A DNA stretch of 60,595 nt, from positions 1 to 60,595 of the forward strand of contig NZ_LFQR01000036.1 of assembly GCF_001182895.1 (NCBI RefSeq), given 5' to 3'. The notes beneath the pieces were generated by a model. The model made no database searches. It was not told the DNA's origin and worked only from the letters and a program-made list of their open reading frames with translations. Each line of letters begins with the position of its first letter. Position 1 is the stretch's first letter. The translations under genes were made by a program, and so were the position numbers. This DNA comes from Frateuria defendens (GTDB lineage Bacteria; Pseudomonadota; Gammaproteobacteria; Xanthomonadales; Rhodanobacteraceae). Below are positions 1 through 8,903 of the stretch, piece after piece.

Positions 1-38
1 GCCGGCTTCATCGTTTCGGGCGTGATGCGTGCGCAGGC

Positions 39-506
39 TTACTGCAACAGCGAGCGCAGCATCCAGGCGGTCTTCTCGTGCTCCTTCAGGCGGCCGGTGA
101 GCATGTCGGCGGTGCCCTCGTCACCGGCCTTGTCGGCCACCTTGATCGCGCCGCGCGCGGTGGCGGCGGCGATCTCGTGGCCATCGACCAGCTGGCCCAC
201 CATGGCCTTCCAGTCCGGCACGCCCGGCTCTTCCTTGATCGAGGTGAGCTTGCCGAACTGGCTGTAGGAGCCGGGGGCGAACACGTCCAGCGTGCGGATG
301 CGCTCGGCCACCTCGTCCGCCGCCAGCCACAACTCGTTGTACTGCGTCTCGAACATGTTGTGCAGGCTGTTGAACTGCGGGCCGGTGACGTTCCAGTGGA
401 AGCTGTGGGTCTTCAGGTACAGCGAATAGGTATCGGCGAGCAGCTTGGACAGCTGCTTGGCGATGGCTTCGCGATCCTTCTTGGCGATACCGATCTGTGT
501 GGCCAT
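39..506 (-). CDS. dps: Dps/ferritin-like DNA-binding stress protein
   Basis: A 155-residue protein of normal Dps length. Dps forms a dodecameric cage that oxidises and stores iron using peroxide and protects DNA in stationary phase or oxidative stress. The signature runs from about residue 35: [12 protein letters not shown], then LHNMFETQY, then DEVAERI. This contains the His, Asp and Glu ligands of the inter-subunit ferroxidase site. The N-terminus has several lysines, as in Dps proteins that bind DNA through a basic tail. The ATG has AGGAGCGG-type ribosome binding sequence just upstream. It is transcribed away from hrpA, so the roughly 108-bp gap carries both promoters. I see no clear OxyR or Fur site there. 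Confidence 0.95.
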   Translation of the reverse strand: MATQIGIAKKDREAIAKQLSKLLADTYSLYLKTHSFHWNVTGPQFNSLHNMFETQYNELWLAADEVAERIRTLDVFAPGSYSQFGKLTSIKEEPGVPDWKAMVGQLVDGHEIAAATARGAIKVADKAGDEGTADMLTGRLKEHEKTAWMLRSLLQ

Positions 507-614
507 GAACCGCTCCTTCTATGTGTCGTCGATGGGGGTTGGAGAGCAGGATAGCGGCCGCGATCATGCCATGGAAATGCATCCTTACGATGTCGCCGAT
601 AGCCAGCCGCTATC

Positions 615-3600
615 ATGTCCGGTCTCATGAACGACACCGCTTCCCCCACCTCCCATCCCGGCCTGCGCGCGCTGCGCCAGGCGCTCGATACCGTGAGCAG
701 CCGCGACTTCGGCCGCCTGCTCGGGCGCTGGCGCGGCCTCTCGCGCCGCCCGGACGAGAAGAAGCTCACGGCGCTGGCCGCCGACATCGCCGCCAGCGCC
801 GCGCGGCGGCGCGCGCGCGCCGAGGCCAAGCCGGCGATCCGCCTGGACGAGTCGCTGCCGATCAGCGCCCGCGCCGACGACATCGTCAAGCTGATCCGCG
901 AACACCAGGTGGTGGTGATCGCCGGCGAGACCGGCTCGGGCAAGACCACCCAGCTGCCCAAGTTGTGCCTGGCCGCCGGCCGCGGCGAGGCCGGGCTGAT
1001 CGGCTGCACCCAGCCGCGCCGCCTGGCCGCCCGCTCGGTGGCGCGGCGCGTGGCGGAGGAGCTGGGCACGCCGCTCGGCGAGCAGGTGGGCTTCCAGGTG
1101 CGCTTCACCGATCAGGTGTCCGAGCGCACGCTGGTGAAGTTCATGACCGACGGCATCCTGCTGGCGGAGACGCAGAACGACCCGTGGCTGTCGGCCTACG
1201 ACACGATCATCATCGACGAGGCGCACGAGCGCAGCCTCAACATCGACTTCCTGCTGGGGTATCTGAAGCGTCTGGCGGTGAAGCGGCCGGACCTCAAGAT
1301 CATCGTCACCTCGGCCACCATCGACACCGCGCGCTTCGCCGAGCATTTCGAGGGCGCGCCGGTGGTGTCGGTGGAAGGGCGCACCTACCCGGTGGAGCTG
1401 CGCTGGCGTTCGCTGGACGAGCTGGGCGAGCGCCGCGGCGGCCGCGAGATGAGCCAGGGCAGTGCCGAGCACATCGCCGCGGTGGTGGACGAGATCATGG
1501 CTGACCGGTCCTTGGGCGGCGGCCCGGGCGACGTGCTGGTGTTCCTGCCCGGCGAGCGCGAGATCCGCGACGCCCACCTCGTGCTCTCGCGCCGGCAGTA
1601 CCGCGAGACGGAGATCCTGCCGCTCTACGCGCGCCTCTCCGCCGGCGACCAGGACCGCGTGTTCAAGCCCGGCCCCAAGCGCCGCGTGGTGCTCGCCACC
1701 AACGTGGCGGAGACCTCGCTCACCGTGCCGCGCATCCGCTACGTGGTGGACACCGGCAGCGCGCGCGTGAAGCGCTACAGCCAGCGCAGCCAGCTCGAAC
1801 GCCTGCACGTCGAGCCCGTCTCGCAAGCCGCCGCCGACCAGCGCAAGGGCCGCTGCGGGCGCATCGGGCCGGGCGTGTGCTACCGGCTGTACGACGAGGC
1901 GGACTACAACGCCCGTCCGCTCTACACCGACCCCGAACTGCTGCGCGCCTCGCTCGCCAACGTGATCCTGCGCATGCTGGCGCTCAAGCTCGGCGAGGTG
2001 GACGAGTTCCCCTTCCTCGACGCGCCTGACCCGCGCGTGGTGGCCGACGGCTACCGCCGCCTGGCCGAGATCGGCGCCATCGACGAGGCGCGCGTGCTCA
2101 CCGCCACCGGCCGCACGCTGGCGCGGCTGCCGATCGACGTGCAGTTGGCGCGCATGCTGGTGGAGGGCGAGCGGCTGGGCAGCCTGCGCGAGCTGCTCAC
2201 CATCGTCAGCTTCCTTAGCATCCAGGACCCGCGCGAGCGGCCGGCCGACGCGCGAGCGCAGGCCGATGCGGCGCATGCGGCGTTCGCCGATCCCAAGTCC
2301 GATTTCGTCGGCGTGCTCAATTTGTGGCGCGCCTACCACGACGCGCACGAGGCGCTGACGCAGTCGAAGCTGCGCGACTGGTGCTCGCGGCACTTCCTCT
2401 CCTTCCTGCGCATGCGCGAGTGGCGCGAGCTGCATCGGCAGTTGTTGCTGGTGGTGCAGGAGATGGGTTGGAAGCTGGATGGTGCGGGCGTTGCTCCTTC
2501 TTCCCTCGGGGAAGAAGGTCGGGATGAGGGGGCGAGGTCGCGCAGGCGTGGCAAGGACGGGCGCGCTCCGCAGACCGGTTCCCGCGAGCCCCCAACCCTC
2601 TCCCCGGCGGGGAGAGGGGGCAAGAGCCGGCAGCCGGCGAGGGCGGGGCAGCCGGTGGCCACGCGGGCGGAGGAAGACGACCAGGCCGCCGCCGACCAGC
2701 GGTTCGAGGCCATCCACCGCAGCCTGCTCGCCGGCCTGCCCACGCAGGTGGGGCGCAAGGACGAGCGCGGCATCTACCAGGGCACGCGCGAGCGCAAGTT
2801 CCAGGTCTTCCCCGGCTCGTCCCTGGGCAAGCTGCCGCCGAACTGGATCTTCGCGGCGCAGATCCTCGACGTGGGCGGCAAGGTGTGGGGCATGATGTGC
2901 GCCCGCGTGGAGCCGCTGTGGATCGAGCAGCAGGCCGCGCACCTCTTGCGCACGAGCTGCCGCGACGCGCACTGGTCGAGGAAGCGCGGCACCGTGGTGG
3001 CCTACGAGCAGGTGAGCCTGTTCGGCCTCACCCTGGTCGAGCGCCGCGCCGTGACCTTCCAGCAGCAGGACCCCGGGCTCGCCCACGCCATCTTCCTGCG
3101 CGAGGCGCTGGCGCGCTGCGACCTCGACGCGCGCGCCGATTTCGTGCGCGCCAACGCGCGTGTGCTGGAGGAGGCCCAGGGCATCGAGGCCAAGCAGCGG
3201 CGCGAAGGCCTGATCCGCAGCGAGGACGAACTGGCCGCCTTCTTCGAGGGCAAGCTGCCCGAAGACATTGCCGGCAGCCGCGCGCTCGACGCCTGGTACC
3301 GCCACGCCGCGCCGGCCGGGCAGGCCGTGCTGCGCTGGTCGCTGGAGGACGTGCTGGCCGGCGGCAACGGGCTCGATCCGAAAGCCTTCCCGGCCACGCT
3401 GGAGATCGCGCCGTCCGCCGGCGAGGCATCGGGGGCGCAGCGCTACCGCCTCGACTACCGCTTCGTGCCCGGCGACGAGGCCGACGGCGTCACCCTACAG
3501 CTGCCGCTGGCCATGCTCAACGCGCTGCCCACCGCGCGCTGCGAGTGGCTGGTGCCCGGCCTGCTCGGCGAGAAGGTGGCCGAGCTGATCCGCGGCCTGC

Positions 3601-4742
3601 CCAAGGCGCTGCGGCGCAACTTCGTGCCGGCGCCGGATTTCGCGCGCGCCTTCGTGGAGGCGGAAGCGCCGCGCGACACGCCGCTCGCCCGCGCGCTCGC
3701 CGCCTTCCTCAAGCGCGCCACCGGCGTCGATCTCGACCCGGCCGAGTTCGACGGTGTGGCACTCGCACCGCACTTCCTGATGCGCTACCGCCTGCACGAC
3801 GAGCAGGGCAAGACACTCGCCGCCAGCCGCGACCTCGCCGCGCTGCGCGCGCAGTGGGAGGGCCAGGCGCGCGAGGCGTTCTCGCGCAAGACCGACATCG
3901 AGCTGACCCGCGAGGACGTGGCGCGCTGGGACTTCGACGAGATCCCCGCGCAGGTGCGCTCCGCCGGCGGCCTGCTCGCCTTCCCCGCGCTGGTGGACCT
4001 GGGCGAGGCGGCCGCGCTGCGCGTGTTCGAGCGCCGCGACGAGGCGCAGGCGGCGCACGTGAAGGGCGTGGAGCGGCTGCTGCGCAACGCGCTCGCCAGC
4101 GACTTCAAGCAGGCCCGCCGGCGCCTGCCGATCGCCAGCGCGCTCTCGCTCAAGTACGCGCCGCTGGGCAGCGTCGAGGGGCTGCGCGAGGACCTGGTCG
4201 AGGGCGGCTTCACCGACCTGCTGGCCCGCCATGATCTCGATGCGCGCACCGCCGGCGCCTTCGAGGCGCTGCACGCGCAGCTGGCGCGCGAGCTGTTCGC
4301 CGCCGCGGTGGAGCGGCTCAAGCTCGCCGAGCCGATCATCGCCGCGCAGGCGGACGTCAAGCCCTGGCTGGAACCGCCGCTGATGGGCTTCGCCCGCGCC
4401 AGCTACGACGACCTGCGCGAGCAGTTCGACGCGCTGCTGGAACCGGGCTTCCTGCGCGAACTGCCCACCGCGCGCATCGCCCATGTCCCGCGCTACCTGA
4501 AGGCCATGCGCCTGCGCGCCGAGCGCCTGCGCCAGGACCCGGCCAAGGACCAGCAGCGCATGCTGCAGGTGCTGCCGTACTGGCGCGAGTACCTCAAGCA
4601 CCGCGCCGCCGGTACCGGGGGCCTCGGCGAGCTGCGCTGGCTGATCGAGGAATGGCGCGTGTCGCTGTTCGCGCAGGAGCTGAAGACCGCCGAGCCGGTG
4701 TCGGCCAAGCGGCTGGCCCGCGCCCTGGAGGCGCTGGGCTAG
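615..4742 (+). CDS. hrpA: ATP-dependent RNA helicase HrpA (DEAH box)
   Basis: A 1375-residue DExH helicase of the HrpA family, which in E. coli acts on mRNA and collided ribosomes. Visible motifs are Walker A GETGSGKTT near residue 105, IIDEAHERS near 200, SATID near 235, and the arginine-rich motif VI QRKGRCGR near 410. The long C-terminal region with the DUF3418-type tail is present. The protein is slightly longer than usual because residues about 626-668 are not helicase sequence. They are translated from an in-frame interspersed repeat in the linker between the OB-fold region and the conserved FEAIHRSLL block. A second ATG at base 627 is an alternative start; neither has a strong Shine-Dalgarno. 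It is monocistronic, followed by a decayed repeat element and relA. Confidence 0.95.
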   Translation: MSGLMNDTASPTSHPGLRALRQALDTVSSRDFGRLLGRWRGLSRRPDEKKLTALAADIAASAARRRARAEAKPAIRLDESLPISARADDIVKLIREHQVVVIAGETGSGKTTQLPKLCLAAGRGEAGLIGCTQPRRLAARSVARRVAEELGTPLGEQVGFQVRFTDQVSERTLVKFMTDGILLAETQNDPWLSAYDTIIIDEAHERSLNIDFLLGYLKRLAVKRPDLKIIVTSATIDTARFAEHFEGAPVVSVEGRTYPVELRWRSLDELGERRGGREMSQGSAEHIAAVVDEIMADRSLGGGPGDVLVFLPGEREIRDAHLVLSRRQYRETEILPLYARLSAGDQDRVFKPGPKRRVVLATNVAETSLTVPRIRYVVDTGSARVKRYSQRSQLERLHVEPVSQAAADQRKGRCGRIGPGVCYRLYDEADYNARPLYTDPELLRASLANVILRMLALKLGEVDEFPFLDAPDPRVVADGYRRLAEIGAIDEARVLTATGRTLARLPIDVQLARMLVEGERLGSLRELLTIVSFLSIQDPRERPADARAQADAAHAAFADPKSDFVGVLNLWRAYHDAHEALTQSKLRDWCSRHFLSFLRMREWRELHRQLLLVVQEMGWKLDGAGVAPSSLGEEGRDEGARSRRRGKDGRAPQTGSREPPTLSPAGRGGKSRQPARAGQPVATRAEEDDQAAADQRFEAIHRSLLAGLPTQVGRKDERGIYQGTRERKFQVFPGSSLGKLPPNWIFAAQILDVGGKVWGMMCARVEPLWIEQQAAHLLRTSCRDAHWSRKRGTVVAYEQVSLFGLTLVERRAVTFQQQDPGLAHAIFLREALARCDLDARADFVRANARVLEEAQGIEAKQRREGLIRSEDELAAFFEGKLPEDIAGSRALDAWYRHAAPAGQAVLRWSLEDVLAGGNGLDPKAFPATLEIAPSAGEASGAQRYRLDYRFVPGDEADGVTLQLPLAMLNALPTARCEWLVPGLLGEKVAELIRGLPKALRRNFVPAPDFARAFVEAEAPRDTPLARALAAFLKRATGVDLDPAEFDGVALAPHFLMRYRLHDEQGKTLAASRDLAALRAQWEGQAREAFSRKTDIELTREDVARWDFDEIPAQVRSAGGLLAFPALVDLGEAAALRVFERRDEAQAAHVKGVERLLRNALASDFKQARRRLPIASALSLKYAPLGSVEGLREDLVEGGFTDLLARHDLDARTAGAFEALHAQLARELFAAAVERLKLAEPIIAAQADVKPWLEPPLMGFARASYDDLREQFDALLEPGFLRELPTARIAHVPRYLKAMRLRAERLRQDPAKDQQRMLQVLPYWREYLKHRAAGTGGLGELRWLIEEWRVSLFAQELKTAEPVSAKRLARALEALG
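2494..2620. repeat. Paired-hairpin repeat inserted in frame inside hrpA
   Basis: Two hairpins frame this segment: CTTCTTCCC/GGGGAAGAAG at about 2497-2517 and CCTCTCCCC/GGGGAGAGG at about 2598-2618. Beside them are GATGAGGG and CCCCCAACC. The same arrangement, with different loop sequence, recurs between yeiE and ptsI at 26428-26550, so this is a copy of an interspersed element rather than native coding sequence. It has no stop in the hrpA frame and adds about 42 low-complexity residues rich in Gly, Arg, Ser and Pro. The E. coli HrpA family sequence, as I recall it, has only a short linker here. Confidence 0.8.
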
Positions 4743-4756
4743 CCCCGTGCCGCAGG

Positions 4757-4911
4757 GCCTCTCCGAACCTGCCCAAGGCCCGCCGCCTGCACCCTCCCCT
4801 GCATGCCGGGGAGGGTGGGGAGGGGTGAACCCTTGCCTCGAGGCTAGGGCCTACCCCTCCTGCGGGCAGGGGGCGCCATGCAGCGTCAGCGGCGGGGCTT
4901 TTCGGGCATGC
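4757..4911. repeat. Decayed copy of the 163-bp terminal-inverted-repeat element
   Basis: The core (CCCTCCCCTGCATGCCGGGGAGGG, then GGGGAGGGGTGAACCCTTGC and CTCGAGGCTAG) matches the core of the elements at 9862-10024 and 54624-54796. The right end still resembles CGCCAAGCCGCGTCAACGGC followed by a degraded terminal repeat. Both 16-bp termini have decayed, so the ends given are approximate. The element lies between hrpA and relA, inside the probable relA leader region. It has no coding capacity. Confidence 0.65.
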
Positions 4912-4980
4912 CGCGCGGCGCCGTGGGCCGTTCATGCCAGGGGCCTATAATTGCCGCTTACAAGGATGCATCGTCGCCCC

Positions 4981-7119
4981 ATGGTCCAAGCCGCCCCCGC
5001 CACTGCTTCCAGCCTCGCGCTCTGGCGCGAGCGCTCGCCCGTGCCGGCGCCGGAGCTGGCCGAGGCGCTGGACGCCGTGGCCGGCGTGGCGGTGAACGAG
5101 GTCGAGCTGTGCGACGTGCTCGACCTGCTCGCGGACCTGGGCTGCGATGCGCAGACGCTGGCCTCGGCGGTGTGGTTCGCGCTGGCCCGCGCCGATGCGG
5201 CGCGTTGGGAAGCCATCGCGCCGCGCCTGCCGGAGGGCATGCAGCGGCTGGTGGCGGGGCAGGTGGCCGCGCAGAAGGTGTGGGCGCTGCACGCGCAGCG
5301 CTCGGCCGGCGGCACCGAGGGCCTGCGCCGGCTGTTGCTGGCGATTATCCGCGACCTGCGCGTGGTGTTCGTGCTGCTGGCGCGCCAGCTCGCGCGCATG
5401 CGCGCCGCGATGGCGCTGCCGGAGACGGAGCGGCAGGCGCTGGCGCGGCTCACCCGCGACATCCACGCGCCGCTCGCCAACCGCCTCGGCATCTGGCAGC
5501 TCAAGTGGGAGCTCGAAGACCTCGCCTTCCGCTACCTGCAGCCGGACACCTACAAGCGCATCGCCAGGCTGCTCGACGAGCGCCGCGCCGACCGCGAGGG
5601 CTTCATCCGCGAGGCGCTGGACGAACTGGGCCGCGCGCTCGGCGCCGCCGGCATCCATGCCGACCTCGCCGGCCGCCCCAAGCACATCTATTCGATCTGG
5701 AAGAAGATGCAGCGCAAGGCGCTGGACTTCTCCCACCTCTACGACATCCGCGCCGTGCGCGTGCTGGTGGACAGCGTGGCCGACTGCTACGCCGCGCTCG
5801 GCGTGGTGCACACGCTGTGGCCGCACCTGCCGGGCGAGTTCGACGACTACATCGCGCGGCCCAAGGGCAACGGCTACCAGTCGCTGCACACCGCGGTGGT
5901 CGGCCCGCACGGCAAGACGCTGGAGGTGCAGATCCGCACCCACGCCATGCACCGCGCCAACGAACTGGGCGTGGCCGCGCACTGGCGCTACAAGGAGGGC
6001 GGCGCGGGCGATGCGGAGTTCGAGGCCAAGATCGCCTGGATGCGCAAGCTGCTGGAACCGCGCGCCGGCGACGACGCGGAGCTGGCCGCCGGCCTGCAGA
6101 CGGAACTCCTGGAAGACCGCGTCTACCTGCTCACGCCCAAGGGCGAGGTGTTCGACCTGCCGCGCGGCGCCACCGTGCTCGACTTCGCCTACCACGTGCA
6201 CACCGAGGTGGGGCATCGCTGCCGCGGCGCGCGGGTGAACGGGCGCATCGTGCCGCTCACCTACCAGCCGCACAGCGGCGACCGGGTGGAGATCATCACC
6301 GCCAAGAACGCCGAGCCCAGCCGCGACTGGCTCTCGGCGCACCACGGCTACCTCAACACCAGCCGCGCGCGCGAGAAGGTGCGCATCTGGTTCCGCCGCC
6401 TCGCCCACGACGCCAACCTCGCCGCCGGCCGCGCGCTGCTGGAGCGCGAGTTCAAGCGCCTGGCGCTGCCGGCCGCGCTCAGTGCGGAGCTGGGCAAGCT
6501 GCCGCCGCATTTCCACCTGAAGACCCTGGACGAGCTGCTGATCGCCGTGGCCCTGGGCGAGTTCTCGCCCGGCCAGGTGGCGCGCGCGCTGCAGGAGGCC
6601 GCGCACCCGCCCGGGCCCTCGCCGTCGCTGCCCGCCACCGTGGCGCGCCACAGCCGGCCCGACCACAGCGCGCTGCGCATCGAGGGCGTGGGCAACCTGC
6701 TCACGGTGCTGGCGCGCTGCTGCCAGCCGCTGCCGGGCGACGCGGTGCGCGGCTACATCACCAAGGGCCGCGGCGTGTCCGTGCACCGCGCCGACTGCGC
6801 CAGCCTCGCGCGCCTCGCGCGGCGCGAGCCGGACCGGGTGATCGAGGTGGAGTGGGGCGCCGCCGCCGAGCAGGCCTACGAGGTGGACGTGGAGCTGATC
6901 GCCTACGACCGCAAGGATTTGCAGAAGGACGTCACCGGCACGGTCAGCAACGCCGGCGTGCACATCCTCGCGCTCAACAGCCGCGTGGCCCCGCGCACCG
7001 GCGTGGTGGACATGCGCTTCACCCTGCGCGTGCGCGATTTCGAGCAGCTCTCGGGCCTGCTCGACAAGCTGCAGGCGCTGCCCAACGTCACCGAGGCCAA
7101 GCGCGTCAGCGCCAGCTGA
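4981..7119 (+). CDS. relA: RelA-type (p)ppGpp synthetase (GTP pyrophosphokinase)
   Basis: Transfers pyrophosphate from ATP to GTP/GDP to make the stringent-response alarmone, on ribosomes carrying uncharged tRNA. The synthetase domain includes RPKHIYSIWKKM near residue 225 and EFDDYIARPKGNGYQSLHT from residue 286. The acidic EFDD is the monofunctional RelA signature; SpoT/Rel have RxKD there. The N-terminal hydrolase-like domain lacks the HD metal site. A TGS domain follows at about 380-450, then a Cys-rich block (ARCCQPLPGD) and a C-terminal ACT domain. About 712 residues, typical for RelA. The start is ambiguous: TTG 4951, ATG 4966 and ATG 4981 are in frame. TATAAT at 4946-4951 would put the transcript start beyond 4951, so I prefer 4981. 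Confidence 0.93.
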   Translation: MVQAAPATASSLALWRERSPVPAPELAEALDAVAGVAVNEVELCDVLDLLADLGCDAQTLASAVWFALARADAARWEAIAPRLPEGMQRLVAGQVAAQKVWALHAQRSAGGTEGLRRLLLAIIRDLRVVFVLLARQLARMRAAMALPETERQALARLTRDIHAPLANRLGIWQLKWELEDLAFRYLQPDTYKRIARLLDERRADREGFIREALDELGRALGAAGIHADLAGRPKHIYSIWKKMQRKALDFSHLYDIRAVRVLVDSVADCYAALGVVHTLWPHLPGEFDDYIARPKGNGYQSLHTAVVGPHGKTLEVQIRTHAMHRANELGVAAHWRYKEGGAGDAEFEAKIAWMRKLLEPRAGDDAELAAGLQTELLEDRVYLLTPKGEVFDLPRGATVLDFAYHVHTEVGHRCRGARVNGRIVPLTYQPHSGDRVEIITAKNAEPSRDWLSAHHGYLNTSRAREKVRIWFRRLAHDANLAAGRALLEREFKRLALPAALSAELGKLPPHFHLKTLDELLIAVALGEFSPGQVARALQEAAHPPGPSPSLPATVARHSRPDHSALRIEGVGNLLTVLARCCQPLPGDAVRGYITKGRGVSVHRADCASLARLARREPDRVIEVEWGAAAEQAYEVDVELIAYDRKDLQKDVTGTVSNAGVHILALNSRVAPRTGVVDMRFTLRVRDFEQLSGLLDKLQALPNVTEAKRVSAS

Positions 7120-7195
7120 ACGCGGCGCCGCACGCGGCGGGCGGCGCGGAACGGCGATGCTAAGCTGCATGGGTTCCTTTTCGACACTTCCCTGC

Positions 7196-8893
7196 ATGAG
7201 CGGACGCCGAGACCATCGCCAAGACCCGCCGGGCCGCGTCGAGCCGCGCCTGGGCGACCTGGACCAACTGCACGCGCCGCCGCCTGCCGAGGCGCCGCAG
7301 GACGATCTGCCCTCCATCACCGTGGAGCCGCCATCGCGCCGCGTCGATGCCCCCATGCGGCGGCCGCCGCCGCACAAGGCGCCGCGCCGCGCGTGGCCGT
7401 GGCTGCTGCTCGGCGTGGCGGTGGCGCTGCTCGCGCTGTGGCTCGGCCAGGACCGCCTGCGCAGCCTGGTGCCCAACACCGAACTCAACGACACCCTGGG
7501 CCGCGCCGAGCAGGCCCTGCGCGATGGACGTCTGGACGGCCAGGACGGCGCCCGCGCCCTGTTCGAATGGGTGAGCGAGCAGGAGCCGGACAACGACCGC
7601 GCCCGCACCGGCCTGCACCAGGTCGGCCAGGCCGAGCTGTCGCTGGCCGATACGGCGTTCCGCGCCGGCCGCACCGACGAGGCGCAGCAGCGGCTCGGCG
7701 CCGCGCGCGAACTGCTCGGCGGCGGCGACGACGTCGATCGCCTGAGCCAGCAGATGGCGCGCGCGCACGGCGGCGTCGAACAGCTCGAAGGCCAGATCGC
7801 CCAGGCGCAGGAAGCCCTGGACGCCGGCCGGCTGAGCGGCGAGGATGGCGCCGGCGCGCTGTACCGGCGCGTGCTGGCCGCCGACCCCGGCAACGCCGTG
7901 GCCGCGCACGGCCTGGACAAGGTCGGCGCCGCGCTGGCTGCCAAGGTGCGCGCCGCGCTGGCCGCGAACGACGCGGCCGGCGCCGCCGCCGGCATCGACC
8001 AGCTGGCCGCGCTCTTGCCCAACTACGGCGAACTGCCCGCGCTGCGCGCGGCGCAGGCGCAGGCCCAGCAGCAGTCCGCCGAAGCCTTGACCCAGGCCCT
8101 GCAGCAGGGCGAGGACGCCTTGCGCGCCGGCCGCATCGACGGCGAGGGCGAGGACACCGCGTTCGCCCACTTCAAGCAGGCGCTCGCGCTCGATCCGGAC
8201 AACGCGCAGGCCAGGGCCGGGCTTGGTCAGGTGGCGCAGGCGCTGATCGTGCAGGCCAGCGCCGCGCTCGACAGCGACGACCGCGGGCAGGCCGCGAGCC
8301 TGCTGGACCGGGCCGCGCAGCTCGCGCCGAAGTCGGCCGACCTCGCCGCGGCGCGCGCGCGCCTGGGCGACGGCAAGTCGCCGCCGGCCGCCGCCGGCCA
8401 GGCCCCCGCGCCGGCCGAAAGCGCGCCGCCGGCGCCCGCGCCGCTCAGCCCGCAGCAGAGCGCGGAGGTCGCGCGCCTGCTCAAGAGCGCCCAGCTCGCC
8501 GCGCAGCGCGGCCAGATCATGCTGCCGCCCGGCGAGAGCGCCTACGACCTCTACCGCAGCGCGCTCGCCATCGACGGCAACAACGACGCGGCGCGGCGCG
8601 GCCTGCAGGCGTTGCCCAACCTGGCCGCGCAGCAGTTCGGCCAGGCGCTCGCCAACGGGGACCTCGCCCGCGCCGGCGAGCTGCTGGCCGACCTCGGCGA
8701 CCTCGCCCCCGGCGACGCCGGCCAGGACGAGCGCCGCCGTCGCCTGGCCGATGCGTGGCTGGACCAGGGCGAGCAGCAGCTCGCCCGCGGCGACCGCGCC
8801 GGCGCCTCGCAGTCGCTCGACCAGGCGCGCCGCATCGCGCCGACGCTGGCGCGCGTGCAGGAACTCGCCGGTCGCCTGCAGGGCGCGCATTGA
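7196..8893 (+). CDS. Single-pass membrane protein with TPR-like repeat modules
   Basis: About 565 residues of unknown specific function. A proline-rich cytoplasmic N-terminus is followed by one membrane segment, WPWLLLGVAVALLALWLG at about 66-84. The rest should lie in the periplasm and is built of helical repeats. A recurring unit, roughly ALxAGRLDGEDGAxALYRxxLAxDPxNAxARxGLxQV, starts near residues 105, 205, 306 and, more diverged, 435. Each is followed by a second helical pair, giving a module of about 100 residues. The pattern is TPR-like and suggests a protein-protein scaffold. ATG 7196 (MSGRRDHR) is preferred over the upstream in-frame ATG 7157. The gene ends 10 bases before the next one, so the two are probably co-transcribed. 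Confidence 0.8.
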   Translation: MSGRRDHRQDPPGRVEPRLGDLDQLHAPPPAEAPQDDLPSITVEPPSRRVDAPMRRPPPHKAPRRAWPWLLLGVAVALLALWLGQDRLRSLVPNTELNDTLGRAEQALRDGRLDGQDGARALFEWVSEQEPDNDRARTGLHQVGQAELSLADTAFRAGRTDEAQQRLGAARELLGGGDDVDRLSQQMARAHGGVEQLEGQIAQAQEALDAGRLSGEDGAGALYRRVLAADPGNAVAAHGLDKVGAALAAKVRAALAANDAAGAAAGIDQLAALLPNYGELPALRAAQAQAQQQSAEALTQALQQGEDALRAGRIDGEGEDTAFAHFKQALALDPDNAQARAGLGQVAQALIVQASAALDSDDRGQAASLLDRAAQLAPKSADLAAARARLGDGKSPPAAAGQAPAPAESAPPAPAPLSPQQSAEVARLLKSAQLAAQRGQIMLPPGESAYDLYRSALAIDGNNDAARRGLQALPNLAAQQFGQALANGDLARAGELLADLGDLAPGDAGQDERRRRLADAWLDQGEQQLARGDRAGASQSLDQARRIAPTLARVQELAGRLQGAH

Positions 8894-8903
8894 GAGCCCG
8901 CGC

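Noticed and set aside
585-3305. 906-codon open frame on the reverse strand across hrpA
   Set aside because: Composition is a mirror of hrpA codons (His, Gln, Arg, Ala-rich), with no domain pattern; a GC-bias shadow.
4945-8022. 1025-codon reverse frame across relA and the repeat protein
   Set aside because: Antisense shadow of two well-supported genes; no recognisable motifs.
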